NCBI GenBank assembly: GCA_022264855.1
Contig: JABYQU010000023.1
Location: 310,001-374,000, forward strand
Direction: 5' to 3'
Length of the DNA stretch: 64,000 bases
Source of the DNA: Lenzites betulinus
Taxonomy: Eukaryota; Basidiomycota; Agaricomycetes; Polyporales; Polyporaceae
The notes under the pieces were generated by a model, which ran no database searches, was not told where the DNA came from, and worked only from the letters and a program-made list of their open reading frames with translations. A program made the position numbers and the translations under genes. Each line of letters begins with the position of its first letter. Within the stretch, counting starts at the first letter, position 1. Of the stretch, positions 53,534 to 64,000 are shown one piece after another.

Positions 53534-53909
53534 GTCTCTGAGTAGAGGTAGAATGTGGATGTTCTGTTCATGGTTTGATATATCGGCTAGGGCCACTATA
53601 TATGTAATGGAGAACAATGGGCTCGTGGAGCGGTTCGGGCGTCAATGTACTAGCCATGGTGCGGGCGTCTGGAGATCAATGCGTCGTCGGCTCCGGAGGT
53701 TCAAGTTATTGATCGTTCCATATAGAAGGGTGTGTATATAGTCAGAGTATGCTGTCCGTGACGTTCACTGGTGATTGTGTCGGCGAGACCAAGCAAAGGT
53801 CAGAGGTCTGTGGGTCGGGAGTTGCGTTTGAGTTACGAGCATAAGCCTTACGCTCAGGTAGAACTTAGCCCGGGACCTACACAAAGCGGCCAGTGCTTTC
53901 GCGTTTATC
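53534..53909. other. 5' flank of the F-box gene up to the LINE insertion
   Basis: The LINE tail ends 377 bases before the F-box start codon, so the insertion lies in its likely promoter. No other feature is seen. Confidence 0.4.
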
Positions 53910-53927
53910 TTTTTTTTTTTTTTTTTT
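53910..53927 (-). repeat. poly(A) tail of the LINE
   Basis: Eighteen T on the plus strand, about 150 bases beyond the ORF2 stop, marking the 3' end of the reverse-transcribed copy. Confidence 0.85.
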
Positions 53928-54078
53928 GTGGTGCTCTCATGGCGCACAGGCTACAGCCGTTTCCATGAGATGTGCAGGATTTCGAGGCTGGATGTCCTCT
54001 ACACCACCGGGGGAAATGCGTTACGCACGCGCGGGCGGAGTTTCGTCGGCGCAGTGTGGGGCTCCCCGGCCTGGGCGT

Positions 54079-56184
54079 TTATCCAGGTTCGTCCGGGATA
54101 CCCACTAAAACCCCCTTGCACATGGTCCAGTCCGGTGGGAGGTCCGCCACATTCCTTATCATGCCCCCCCATGTTCGCTCAATCGATGCTACTTTTTGCT
54201 TTTTCTTCCGCGGTCCCGCTCGTCTGGCGTTTGCCTGATCCATCCGGAGCCGCCTCGTGAGTGCCCCTTGCCACTTATTTCTTATTTCGCTTACTGAGTG
54301 TTCTCTGCCCGGCTCGTCTGCCCACGATATCACCCTCTCGCATCTTAGGGTCCAGATGAGATACGCTGATTCCGACATGACAATTCGTGCCGCGCGCGTC
54401 CTGGTGCTATCAAGTGTCCCGTCCGCTTTCCGGAGGACCCTTGCATGGGCTCCCAGCGCGAGCCCCAGGGATATGTTAGCAATATGTATGTCTTTCGCTC
54501 GCAGAAGTAGTTGTGTGAGGTCCCATACGCACTGTCTCCCTGCTGCGTCGCATGACACCAAGATGTGCTCAAGGTCCTCCGCCACCCCACACCTCCGGCA
54601 CATTCCGCGCTCCTCATACCCCGGGATATGTGCCCAGTACCTGCCAATACGCAGCGCCCCATGGAGCGCCTTCCAGAGGAAGTCCCTCGGTTGTTTGCGG
54701 ATGGCGTTTTTCCATAGCTCGGTCCACACTGCCTCTACAGATTCCAGTTCACACCCCTGTTCCTGTAAGGAGCACATCACCATCTCAACGTTTCGGGCGG
54801 TTGTAGCTCTTATCGGTGCCCGCTTTTGGTCGCAGATTCCCCTGTATGCCAGGCTCTGTGTCAGCGTCTGCAGGGCTACTCCGTTCTTCAGGTACTGCGT
54901 GTCAATCTTATCCTCAGGCCCCAACCTCGTAGGCATCTTGGCTCCCTCTTTGGCCAGTCTGTCCGCCCCTTCGTTTCCTTCATCTCCCGCATGCCCCTTT
55001 ACCCATCTAAACGTTGTTATCGCAGAGCGCGCTCTTAGAGCGCCGAGCACCTTTTTGATCACCTTCGCATTTGCCACCCCAATCCAGCCCCTATCTTCCC
55101 ACCCACTAACGTGCTTTGTTAGTCCATCGGCAACATATCTGGAGTCCGTCACAATATGCATGGGGGCGAAGGGGGAGACCTTGGATACTGCCAAGAGGAC
55201 GGCCATTAGTTCAGCCACCTGATTTGTCTGAGCAGCTCCGCACACTCTCGCTGCTTCGTTTCTCACATCATTCTGTCCAAACCAGACACCACATCCCGCG
55301 CAGGCCCGGCCTGTTGGGTCCCAGCTACTCGAGCCATCCAGGAAGACCTCCACTTCCGCGTCATGTGTCCCCAGCGGACGCGGGGCTCGGGTAGCTCTCA
55401 GGTCCCTTCCCTCGTTCTGTATAAAGACCCTGAAGGTATCCGCAGCGCTCTCCCCTTGGTTTATTGACGGGTTGAAGACCCTGCGCTCGTCCGCCACATC
55501 ACACTCATTTCTTTCCCCTAGTCTCTCCTTTTTCGGGGTCAGTTCATCTACGTTCCCCTCCGCCTGTGGGTGCCACTTCCACTCCAGCGTTTCGATGAGC
55601 CGTTCTGCCGCGCGGACACATTTATACGGTGCTGTACATCCCCGGTCTTCTCGGTCACGAGTACACTCCTCACACGCACAGTCCCAGTGGTCTTCATGTC
55701 TTTTCTCCCAGTCCGCGCCCCTTTGTGCGAGAGTATCACACTCTGAGACCGTTCTGACGCCATGTTTGAGCAGGATGCATTCCGCCGTCTGTTTCCTTGT
55801 CCTCGCCACAGTCTCGGTGCCACCGACATGGTGCCATATCGGCATCACCTCTCTCATCCCTTGGGATGGCAGCTTAACACAACACCTTACATTGTGCTTT
55901 CGGGCAGCCTTGATCATTCGTTGGAGGATCGGCGGTAGTTTGGAGGACGCCCGCGCATCCACTTCCCATCGCTGGAGGAAGGTATTGATTCTCATTTTTG
56001 GGTGAGCGGTAGGACTCGCTTTTGTTGCGGCTCTGGCAATGAGCACATCCGCCAGTGCTGTCCATTTGGGGCGTTTCTCTGACAGATTCAGATAGCTCTT
56101 TAGCATCATGAGGTGTATCGCCTCGTTCCTCACGGCAATGTCTAGTACTCCCAGTCCCCCGTCTACGATGCGTGCATGGACCAC
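54079..56184 (-). pseudogene. LINE ORF2, RNase H and C-terminal part
   Basis: Open frame of 701 residues in the same frame as the RT segment, separated from it only by a TAG. The RNase H domain (about residues 280-420) shows its acidic residues in VEVFLDGSSSWDP, NQVAELMAVLLAV and IVTDSRYVADGL, plus WVKGHAGDEGNEGADRLAKE. Further on is the RVT-type zinc motif MCRRCGVAEDLEHILVSC. The C-terminal end is rich in basic residues. The part before the RNase H includes a Cys-rich stretch (CACEECTRDREDRGC). Confidence 0.85.
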
Positions 56185-56217
56185 CTCTCTCCTGACGCGA
56201 GGGTGGGTGTCCCCGGC

Positions 56218-58824
56218 CTATATGAACTCGCTGATCATCCTCTGTAGTCTATCTTCTACCGGTCGTGGCATCCCCTGTGCTTTGGCTAGAAACTGCGTCC
56301 GGCCGCCCACTTCCATTCCAACGATGAGGCGCCGTCCTTTCAGCGACGGTTTTCCCCTGCTCCACTTTGCTAGGACAGCCTCAATTTTGTTCAATATGCA
56401 CGTCCACGGCGCTGCATTGTCTATGTTGTTCCCAATCCACGCGCCCAGGGACCTCACTGCTTCCCCGTCTTTCGCTATTTTGACAGCTTGCGGGATCCTA
56501 CTTCTGAGCGGGTGCGTGCATCCCGTCTCCCATACCCTCTTCCTGTACTCAGGCATTCCCACAGGGATTACTTCCGTCTTCTCCCTATTGAATCTCGCTC
56601 TTGAGGCACGGCACCACTTTTCCGTCACTTCTTCCACCATCTTGAAGTCGTCATTCTCCCCTAGGAAGATTGTCGTGTCGTCCGCAAAGAGGGCAGTGAC
56701 TAGCCTCTCCGTGCGGTCCGGGACTCGTATTCCCTCGATGTTTGACGCTCTCAGCGCGCATGCCAGGGGTTCTATCGCTATTACGAAGAGGAGGCACGAC
56801 ATGGGGTCGCCCTGTCTGACCCCCCGTGTGATGCAGAAGTCCGAGCTTTTCACGCCGTTCACCATCACGCAGCTCCTGGCCCCCGTATAGAGGTTTTTTA
56901 CCAGCCGGATGAAGTTCTCCGGGAAGTTCATGTGTCTCAGGACAGCCTCAATATACCCGTGGTCAATTTTGTCGTATGCTTTTTCTTGGTCCAACGCGAC
57001 GATGGCCCCGTTGATCTCCTCAGCCTCCGAGTACTGGATGGCCATTTTGTTCAAGTATATGTGGTCATATATCGATCTCCCGGGCACAAAGCCCGCTTGG
57101 TCCTCATGTATAATGTCGGGGGCTATGCTTGCCATTCTATTCGCGATTGCTCTCGTCATGACCTTGTAATCCGAGTTCAGAAGTGTTATCGGGCGGTAGT
57201 TGACGATATCTCGTTTGTCTTTTTTCAGTTTATAGATCGGGCATATGACACCTTCCGTAAAGTCGAAGCCGTCAATTATCCCATGCTCTGCGACATCGTT
57301 GTATACTCGCGCTAGGGCCCGAGCCACGTCCACCCCGGTTCCTCCTCTCCGTTGATCTCGCTCACACCACCTCACGTACGCCTTCCACACCTCCGTCGGG
57401 AGGCCATCCATTCCCGGTGCCTTCCCTGTGGCTGCCGATTTGATCGCCTCCACCACGTCTTCTACAGTAAGTTTTGCTGCGAGACTCGCTTTCTGTCTAT
57501 TCGTGAGTGTGACGTGCGTATCCGCAAGAGCCTGCTCGATGTTCTCGTTGTGGGGCTCCCCCATCCCGTCCAGGTCATCCCTCTGCAAGCCATCGTAGTG
57601 GGCTCTTGCGATTTCAGCCATTCGTTTAGCGTTCGTCGTGTACACCGTCCTTCCTTCTTTGTTCTCCGACAGCTCCTGGATTGTTGTCGGTGGGAGGGCT
57701 GTGGCATGCCTTTTGATCCACTGCTTCGATATTACCTCGTCCGCTTCCCAGTGCGTTTCTTCTACTGATGTTCTCCGTATTCCGAACTTCTTCCTCTCAA
57801 GCGACGTGATACGTTCTTGGAGGATTGCCACGTGCTGGATTACTTCTCGTGATTGCATCCCTCCGCTTGCTTCGGAGTTCAGCGTTTGCGTCAGGTCCCG
57901 GCGCAGTCCGTCAAGTCTCCTCTGGATCTTCGGTACTTTTTCTTTTGCCTTCTCGCGTGCTGCTATTCTCAACTTTCTCTTGAACTCCCTATACACTGTC
58001 TGCGGGTTTCTTTCTGCTGTCCTCGCCCTAATGTCGCTAATCTCCACACACATCACAGCCGCCAGCTCTTTCATCTGCGCTACCATTTCTGGGTCTTCAA
58101 GCAGGAACAGCGGGAGGGACCACCTTCCTCTCCCTCTATACGGTTCCGCCCTATTCGCGATGGAGACCGCTATCATCTTATGGTCCGTTGGTACGCCTGA
58201 TTCTGTTATTTTCCACACCGAGGCATCCCGTCTGATTTGTCTCGTGGCGTAGATCCTGTCAAGTCTAGATTGCGATCCCGTTCCACCGTGCATATACGTG
58301 AACGCTCGCTGGTTCAGGTTGACACTTCTCCATCCGTCCGTTACTCGCATATCGCGGCACAGTTTCCTCAGCTCCTCAACCGGCCGCACTGGATCCCTTC
58401 TAGTTGGGAGACGGTCTACTTCGTCTTCAACGATGTTGAAGTCCCCCAGGATTATATCCACGCCACCTTGGAGCCGCTCTTTCACCGTTTGCCAGAACTC
58501 CGCGTTCTCGCCCGCCGCATTCGGCGCGTACACATTGAGTATCGTCAGTTTCCTCCCACTCGTCCATGGTATTTTGAGGAGGAGTGCTCTCCCCGGGATG
58601 AGCAGTTCAGCCACGCACTCCGTGTCCGTCATGCGTCTTTTGTTAATTACAAAGGCTACCCCCCCGTGCGTTCGTTCATCGCTGCCTCGTCTCCACAGTG
58701 CAGGCTCAAGTATTCCCCAAATAGGTCCCTCAGCGTTTTGGATCGCTCGGCATTCAGGTGCGTTTCTTGGACGGCCAGGATGCTCAGTTTCTCCTCTCTC
58801 ATCAGTTGGTTGATTAGGAGCCAC
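56218..58824 (-). pseudogene. LINE ORF2, endonuclease (C-terminal part) and reverse transcriptase
   Basis: Endonuclease motifs: THGGVAFVINKR, LTILNVYAPN, ILGDFNIVEDE, SRLDRIYATR and PTDHKMIAVS. The reverse transcriptase follows: NYRPITLLNSDYKVMTRAIA, DQAGFVPGRS, GAIVALDQEKAYDKIDHGYI, GVRQGDPMSCLLFVIAIEPL and the catalytic FADD in TALFADDTTIFLGE. The frame starts before the break, so its first residues are not the native N-terminus. It ends at a TAG at 56218-56220, where the reading frame of the downstream RNase H segment simply continues. Confidence 0.88.
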
Positions 58825-59183
58825 TTGCTACCCTGCTCGTTTCCTGACGCCGCGTACCCATTTACGTTGAGTGACGCGATTGTGAGTCGGGACCTCGTGC
58901 CACCTCTGCACGATCCCGTGTACGTTGTCCTTCTCTCCGCCCCTACGTTTCGTGCACCCACCTCAGTGTCCTCCACGATGCCACCATGCTCACCCCGGAC
59001 ATCCTCGGCACTAGTATTGGCATTCGGGGCACTGGCGCCTCCGTCCACGGTGAGTCGCAGATTTCCGTTTGCCTCACTGTTGTTCCGCTGATCAATGTTT
59101 ATATGTAGGTTTGGTTCAGTGGTTGGTTCTTTTCCCGCACGATACAACCATCCCGTGCAGTAGGCATCTTTGCCGGATGCCAC
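58656..59183 (-). pseudogene. LINE ORF2, start and endonuclease N-terminal part
   Basis: Carries the beginning of ORF2 and the first endonuclease motifs (LTIASLNVNGYAASG; ILAVQETHLN). The frame runs out at a run of seven G (C on the plus strand, 58659-58665), after which the endonuclease continues in another frame. The extra or missing base could be real decay or a homopolymer sequencing error. Confidence 0.8.
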
Positions 59184-59607
59184 GGCCGACTATGCGTGTG
59201 GCTGTTGTGGGTGCAGCAGTCCCAACAGTCATTGCTTAAGCCTCTCGGCGCGGGTCGTCGAGGCCTGAATAGGCCACCGCTTGTTTTCACTTCCGGCTTT
59301 CCTGTCCTCCGCGGAGTCAGTATATTGGGCCGTTAGTGGACCTGGTATCGTGCAGGTTCGCCAGTCCCACTACCCGTGCTCGGGACTCGGTTGGTCATGT
59401 CCAGTCCCTTCAGCGCACTTTCATTGCTTTCTTTCGTTATTCCTCCCCGTTGTTGCTCGAGCCCTTCCACCGTAGCCATGCTTTCCCTTGCAGTTACTTC
59501 CAGGTCCCATCCCGGTTTCCTCTACTATGGCACTCATCATGTCCGTTCAACACATGTATGCGGGGGAGGTTTCAATACAGGCTGTGCATCATCGGGTCAC
59601 GTGTCCT

Positions 59608-61638
59608 TTAGGTGTGAAAGGGCGGGCGGTGTACGTATCCGAAGCTGACTCCTCTCCCCCCGCCCCTTGCTGCTCCCCTTCCTCGTCCACCCCTCGTTCC
59701 GCCAAACATTCCTGTATGCGCGCGTTGCTCGTTTGTCGGTCCTTGTTCATTCACCCCGCTAGGTCTTGGTCGCCCGAACGCTCGAGTTCTTGCCGGCGGC
59801 GCGTTCCACCCCGGGATTGCAGGGAATGGGCACTTGTGAGTCACATGGTCCGCTCCGTGGCATACCGCGCACAGTTCAATGCTCCTAGAGGTCGCTGTTG
59901 GGTTGTACCTGCTCTCGAAAGGTAATCGCATGAGTTCCTGTCTCCACCGTTTCCACGAGTCTGCGCATCCTGTTGGCGGATCACAGAATACCGCAGCCTG
60001 GATATTGCCATTACTCAGCCAGTCGAGCCTGACCTCGACCGAGGCCGTAATCTGTGCTGCCGCGTCATGGGGGGTGAGGTGCTGTAGTCCCGGGTGTCCC
60101 TGCACGAGATCCAGGATAGTGGAATAGATCGGGTCATCGTTGAAGGCAGCTCTTATCGAGGCCCGTATGTCGTCGTTGTGATTCGTCGTGAATCCCGTGA
60201 GCGTGAAGAGGTATCGGGGGATAGTGAGTTTTCGCTCATAGAGGAACAGCGTGATCCATACGCAGGACAGGACTTTTTCGGCGACCAGCATTCGGACAGC
60301 CTCCTTCGACAGGCCCAGGATCATCCAAGTTTTCGGCGCACCGGTCCTCCCCGGGGGTCTGACCCATTCCGGCTGGGGTGCAATTGGTACGAAGTCTTTT
60401 TCTCCTGTGACCTTCTCGATGAGGCCCCTGATTTCGTCGTGTATCAGTTTCCTCAAGTTCTGCTCCGGGTACCCGATGTTCGCTACGGTAGCGAACAGAA
60501 CCTCGTCCGGGCCCGCCCTCCATGCTTCGTCGATCCGCTTCATCGCAAGGTCTTCAATTAGGCCTTCCGGGTGGGAGTGGTGGATGTTCGGGAACCCGTC
60601 CTTCGGGGGTGGCGTCGTCGCATATCCGTCCGTTCCTGGAGTCGCCGGCGCCACGACCACAGGCTCAGCCTCCCAGCTCCTTGTAGCGTCCCTGCCACTT
60701 CCCGCCCACTTCTCCGCCGGTGGAGTTAGCGCTACCAGGCAGTGGGGCAGGACCTCGACCTGGTCTGTCCTACTTGGGCCTGCGCCTCCTCTTTGCGGCA
60801 GAATGCGGCCTTCCACGTCGCTCGGCGCATTCGGGATGAGGTGGTCCAGTCCCTTCGTCCGCGCCATTGTCCAGGTCGCTCCAAGCGGCCTCTCCCGCTC
60901 GCCATCCACGTCCATCGGTGTGGGGGATAGTTCCAGTTCCGCCAAGACGCCGCTCGGCACGGTCCGTCCCACTCCCTTACGTGCTGTCACCGGCGATGGG
61001 GACAGGGCCCAGCTGTCCAGCGAGGCTCCGTTGCTTAGCAGGGACGTTCCGGACACCGACTTGATCCAGTCGTCTCGGATCTCCGCAGCGGATTTGCTCG
61101 CCAGTCCAAGCGTGTCTGGGACTTCACGTGTCTTCCCCTTCGTCTCAGTTCCACCACGCGCATTCAGTGTTGCTTCCCCGTCGTGGTCCCTGTGCTTGCG
61201 GAAGCGTATTGATATCTTCTTTCCCAGCAGCGTCGGTGGCACTGGTGAGTCCTCTCTCCGCTGTCGCTTCCTCTTCCTCGCTGCCTCCGGGTCCAGTGGG
61301 CCGCCGCAGATGGGATTGCCGAAGCGGTCAAGCCCGTCCGTCACCATGTTCTCGATGTCTTCTCCGAAGTAATGGACCGTGTCTCCTACGGCTTCCGCGA
61401 CCACGTCTGATCGCACTGTGCTGTCGCCGTGAACAGACAGGTTTCTCCAGTCCTCCGAGGTAGGCGTCCCATATCGTCTGGGCGGTGTCAGAGCGCAGAG
61501 AGGGTGGAGGTCGCGCATCTGTTCGTCGAATAGGATCGACGCGCCCTCGATTGTCTGCGGTTCTTCCTGGGTCAGGGCGTTTTTCTGATCCACGCCTCCA
61601 ACCAGCGCCGCCTCCCGCATAGCGTTCGGCTTCTTCAA
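59608..61638 (-). CDS. LINE ORF1 (gag-like), copy nearest ORF2
   Basis: Uninterrupted frame of 676 residues, 425 bases upstream of ORF2. A Ser/Pro/Arg-rich N-terminal half is followed by a more ordered segment (KTWMILGLSKEAVRMLVAEK), a motif WKRWRQELMRLPFES, the zinc knuckle CAVCHGADHVTHKC, and a Gly/Arg-rich tail (RGAARGGGRG). ORF1 proteins of this type bind element RNA and chaperone it during target-primed reverse transcription. The start codon is uncertain, since a short frame lies just upstream. Confidence 0.75.
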   Translation of the reverse strand: MKKPNAMREAALVGGVDQKNALTQEEPQTIEGASILFDEQMRDLHPLCALTPPRRYGTPTSEDWRNLSVHGDSTVRSDVVAEAVGDTVHYFGEDIENMVTDGLDRFGNPICGGPLDPEAARKRKRQRREDSPVPPTLLGKKISIRFRKHRDHDGEATLNARGGTETKGKTREVPDTLGLASKSAAEIRDDWIKSVSGTSLLSNGASLDSWALSPSPVTARKGVGRTVPSGVLAELELSPTPMDVDGERERPLGATWTMARTKGLDHLIPNAPSDVEGRILPQRGGAGPSRTDQVEVLPHCLVALTPPAEKWAGSGRDATRSWEAEPVVVAPATPGTDGYATTPPPKDGFPNIHHSHPEGLIEDLAMKRIDEAWRAGPDEVLFATVANIGYPEQNLRKLIHDEIRGLIEKVTGEKDFVPIAPQPEWVRPPGRTGAPKTWMILGLSKEAVRMLVAEKVLSCVWITLFLYERKLTIPRYLFTLTGFTTNHNDDIRASIRAAFNDDPIYSTILDLVQGHPGLQHLTPHDAAAQITASVEVRLDWLSNGNIQAAVFCDPPTGCADSWKRWRQELMRLPFESRYNPTATSRSIELCAVCHGADHVTHKCPFPAIPGWNAPPARTRAFGRPRPSGVNEQGPTNEQRAHTGMFGGTRGGRGRGAARGGGRGVSFGYVHRPPFHT

Positions 61639-61648
61639 GGATCCTGGT

Positions 61649-61837
61649 TCAACGATCCAGCTTCATGCCGCTCACGTCCTCAGCCTCTCTTTGCATGTTC
61701 GCCTGCGGGGGCGCTAGGGCCACTTCCGTCCCATTTGTTGCGCCAGTTTCTTCTTCGTTCCGTGTCGGGCCCAGCAGGCGCGTTACCCTTTGTTTGGGGG
61801 TTGTCGGCGGGCTCGCTACCACTTCAGCATAGGTCAT
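61649..61837 (-). CDS. short open frame before ORF1
   Basis: A 62-residue frame (MTYAEVVASPPTTPKQRVTR) immediately upstream of, and in a different frame from, the 676-residue ORF1. SYAEV/TYAEV starts are common in retroelement gag proteins, so this may be the original ORF1 N-terminus separated by a frameshift. Confidence 0.35.
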   Translation of the reverse strand: MTYAEVVASPPTTPKQRVTRLLGPTRNEEETGATNGTEVALAPPQANMQREAEDVSGMKLDR

Positions 61838-62193
61838 CCGGGGCGAGGGCGAGGGGGGGTTTGTGCATTCATTGGGTCAGGGTTGTTTGGTGAGCAGCAC
61901 TTCGGGGTCGGGTTGTTGCTTTCCATGCTTATTCCCTCTCTTTTAATACTTTTCTGCGCGCTCTCTACCTCACCTTCGCTACCGATATTGGTCCCGGTGC
62001 ATGCCCGTCACTCGCATTCTCAGTCAGTGGCATGTTCGGCTCGGTGCATCATATCTGCGTTTCCATTCGTACTTCCACTCTTGCGTTGTTCTCGGTTCAG
62101 GCATCCAACGGCCCTGGCGTCACATTATACGGTGCCGTCTATGTTCTACTGCATGAGCGCACATGTTGACATTCAAGACGTGTATCTAGCTGT

Positions 62194-63566
62194 TCACTCT
62201 AGGGTCCGTTCGGGGATCAACCTGCCTCTCCATCCCGGTACTCCGCCATTCTGATATGGGCAAACGATCAGAGGGTGGTCCGCGCTGTGGCACGCGCGGC
62301 AGCGACCTCGTTCCGGGGGAGTTCTCGACGTTCCAGGGATGTCCATCGCCGCTATGTCTTCACGCCATTTCGACCACCTCTCGTTATTCCATGTGGGCGG
62401 GTTGCAGAAGAATGTCGCCCACCTCTTCCCCGGGTCGGTGCGTGGCCTGAGTCTGTCTATTCGTACCGCCATGTCATGAGGGTTCTCCTTGCACCTTCGT
62501 CCTCCGATGCGAAGAGGGGAAGGGCGTCCTCTCGTATCGCCAGTTTTGTAGCGCGGGCCACGCGCTCGCCCTTCATGAACTCTAGGATGTCTGCTACCAG
62601 CGCTTGGTCGTCTCTCAGTGCCCACACGGCTCTTGTGAAGAGGTAGGAGGGCGGGGGTGGGAGCGGCTTCAGCGCCCTGAAGGAGAGGATGTCGTTATCC
62701 CACTGTCCTTGTGCGCATAGGACATGCTGGGCTCCTGTCCCAAGGTTGGATGCCAGGAAACAGGTCGGCGGGTCCCACTCCACGTCGTCCTCATCACGAG
62801 GGGTCGGGCCTACCAGTTGGAGTTTCAGAGACCCCGTGACGATTTTGAGAACTGTGCGCAGGGACTTCCCGATTTCTCGCAGCTGGGCCGCGTTCGCGCG
62901 CCCTAGGCCATAGACGTCAATGACGCAGGTCGTTCCATCCGGTTTGTTTAAGAATTCGGTGACCTTGGTCGGCGGGAAGCATCGGAAGTGGTCCAGCGAA
63001 GTCTTCGCTGTCACCGCCGGGTATCTGTTCGCGGGGGGCGGCGTGATCTCCAGGTACTTCGCCCTCGTCAAGAATTGTGCCCTTGTCTCGTCCACGCGCT
63101 GGGTTATCAGCCCGGGGGCGTTGTATGCCATGTCGTCCCCAGTGCTTGTCGTGGTCCGCTCGCCACGCTCGTCGCCAGAGAGGGCTGGAGTTCTCAGTGT
63201 GTCGCCTGCGTCCATGTCCGCGCCATGCACAGCTCCGCCCTCTCCCTGTGTTGCGTCTATCGCCTCGTCCCAGACCCGGTCCGGGAGATATTCCCCGGTG
63301 CTTGCCGTTTCGTCCATGCCGAGTACGCTCTGCGCGTGTCTCCCGAGGCCTACGTCGTCCATTCGTGCGCCCATCGTCCTTTCAATGCTTCGCGCGTACT
63401 CCAGGCTGGCTTGGCTTGTTTCCGCGTTTGTCCGTTCTTCTATGTTCCTCCTGGCTTCTTCACCCCCCATCGTCCACTCGGCGAGCCATCGCGGCGCAGT
63501 CTCCCTCCACGCGCTCCCGCTCGCAAGGGCGGTGCGTCCTACGGCTGCATCTCCCTCGTAATCCAT
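62194..63566 (-). pseudogene. second gag-like ORF1, frameshifted
   Basis: Two overlapping frames make up one protein: 63566-62457 (369 residues, including PPTKVTEFLNKPDGTTCVID) and 62625-62194 (containing WATFFCNPPTWNNERWSKWR and the knuckle CRACHSADHPLIVC). The switch lies near 62490. The final part aligns with the ORF1 at 59608-61638 (FCNPPTWNNERWSKWRE against FCDPPTGCADSWKRWRQ), so this is a diverged relative rather than a direct duplicate. It could be the true first ORF of this element or the remains of another insertion. Confidence 0.65.
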
Positions 63567-63904
63567 CCGGCGCGTTCCAGCCTGTATCTATTTTCTACCT
63601 TTAGGCTTTTGCAGGGTTTTATATTCAGACTTACCATGTCCCTTTTGTGCTCATTCTCCGTCCCACTCTCTTCTTTCCACAGGCTCTCCCATAATTCCGC
63701 GCTTGCGGCTTCGTCATCCGCTTCGTTTTCAGCTTTCGCGAGTCCGAAGTGCGCAGCGCCGTGTATCGCCCTTGGGTTGGACGTCATCGTTTCTCCCCCT
63801 GATGCGTCCCGCGGTAGGTCCATAGGCGAGGAGGTCGCAGACGCGAACGCGTAGATCCTGTGTTGCTTCTCCTTCGCCCCTTGCTCAGGCGCCACTTGTT
63901 CCAT
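63539..63904 (-). other. open frame upstream of the second ORF1
   Basis: A 121-residue frame rich in Ala and Glu that overlaps the start of the 63566 frame in another phase. It may be the N-terminal part of the frameshifted ORF1 or leader sequence of the element; nothing decisive is seen. Confidence 0.3.
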
Positions 63905-64000
63905 ATCGCGCCTACGCTCTTCGTTCTTCCACGTGTACTCGGTGCTTTGTTTTAGCTCGTAGTGAGATGCGCGTGATGGAGGGAGGTGAGCGTTGGGGCG

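Larger units (their letters stand above)
53910..64000 (-). mobile_element. LINE (non-LTR retrotransposon), Tad1-like, damaged; continues past the right edge
   Basis: The element is read leftward. From its 5' side: two gag-like ORF1 regions, each ending in a C-x2-C-x4-H-x4-C zinc knuckle, then ORF2 with apurinic endonuclease, reverse transcriptase and RNase H domains and a C-terminal Cys/His zinc-binding motif, and at the 3' end a short untranslated region and an 18-base poly(A) (poly(T) on the plus strand). The order EN-RT-RNH fits the Tad1 group known from fungi. ORF2 carries at least two disabling lesions and the upstream ORF1 one, so this copy is probably dead. The 5' end and target-site duplication cannot be seen because the window ends inside the element. 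Confidence 0.88.

Noticed and set aside
54257..55222. Plus-strand open frames across the LINE
   Set aside because: Antisense to ORF2, which carries clear catalytic motifs on the other strand.
60251..61372. 373-residue plus-strand frame opposite ORF1
   Set aside because: Ser/Pro-rich mirror of the ORF1 coding strand with no recognised motif.

Overview
The window is nuclear DNA of a filamentous basidiomycete, most likely a white-rot agaricomycete of the polypore type. The genes are dense, GC-rich at third codon positions, and cut by many introns of about 50-60 bases (GTRNGY...YAG). A class II (lignin-type) heme peroxidase, a family known only from Agaricomycetes, sits in the middle. No species can be named from sequence alone.

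Layout, left to right. 1-5.7 kb: the 3' end of an unknown gene, an unknown coiled-coil gene and a small membrane-anchored coiled-coil gene. 6-9 kb: an SLC35F-type transporter between two diverged inverted repeat arms. 9.4-12 kb: the splicing factor U2AF large subunit. 12-15 kb: gene-poor DNA with a 1.4-kb terminal-inverted-repeat element. 15.4-16.9 kb: ambiguous GC-rich DNA. 17-20.6 kb: a 14-exon amidase-signature enzyme. 21-26.5 kb: compact housekeeping genes (COX23, FIS1, an M50B-like membrane peptidase, histone H2A). 27-38.5 kb: an F-BAR/DEP/RhoGAP regulator, mitoribosomal protein mL44, a vacuolar-type M20 carboxypeptidase and the nucleolar ribosome-assembly factor Nop8. 39-48 kb: three divergent paralogs of a family I do not recognise, with the peroxidase between the first and second. 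48.6-53.5 kb: a secreted histidine acid phosphatase with an in-frame stop or an unusual intron, and a large F-box protein. 53.9 kb to the right edge: a damaged LINE retrotransposon on the minus strand, with two gag-like ORF1 regions, an endonuclease/RT/RNase H ORF2 and a poly(A) tail.

The conserved genes form no single pathway; they are ordinary neighbours on a fungal chromosome. The accessory features are the peroxidase, the secreted phosphatase, the unknown paralog trio, the F-box gene and the repeats. The best candidate for something undescribed is the trio at 39.2-48.0 kb: its genes share an N-terminal helical block ending in a Trp-Pro motif and a C-terminal module of about 70 residues, with disordered linkers between.

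Exon models were built by hand from splice consensus, reading-frame phase and family similarity recalled from memory. All spliced lengths quoted come out divisible by three. No database search was possible.
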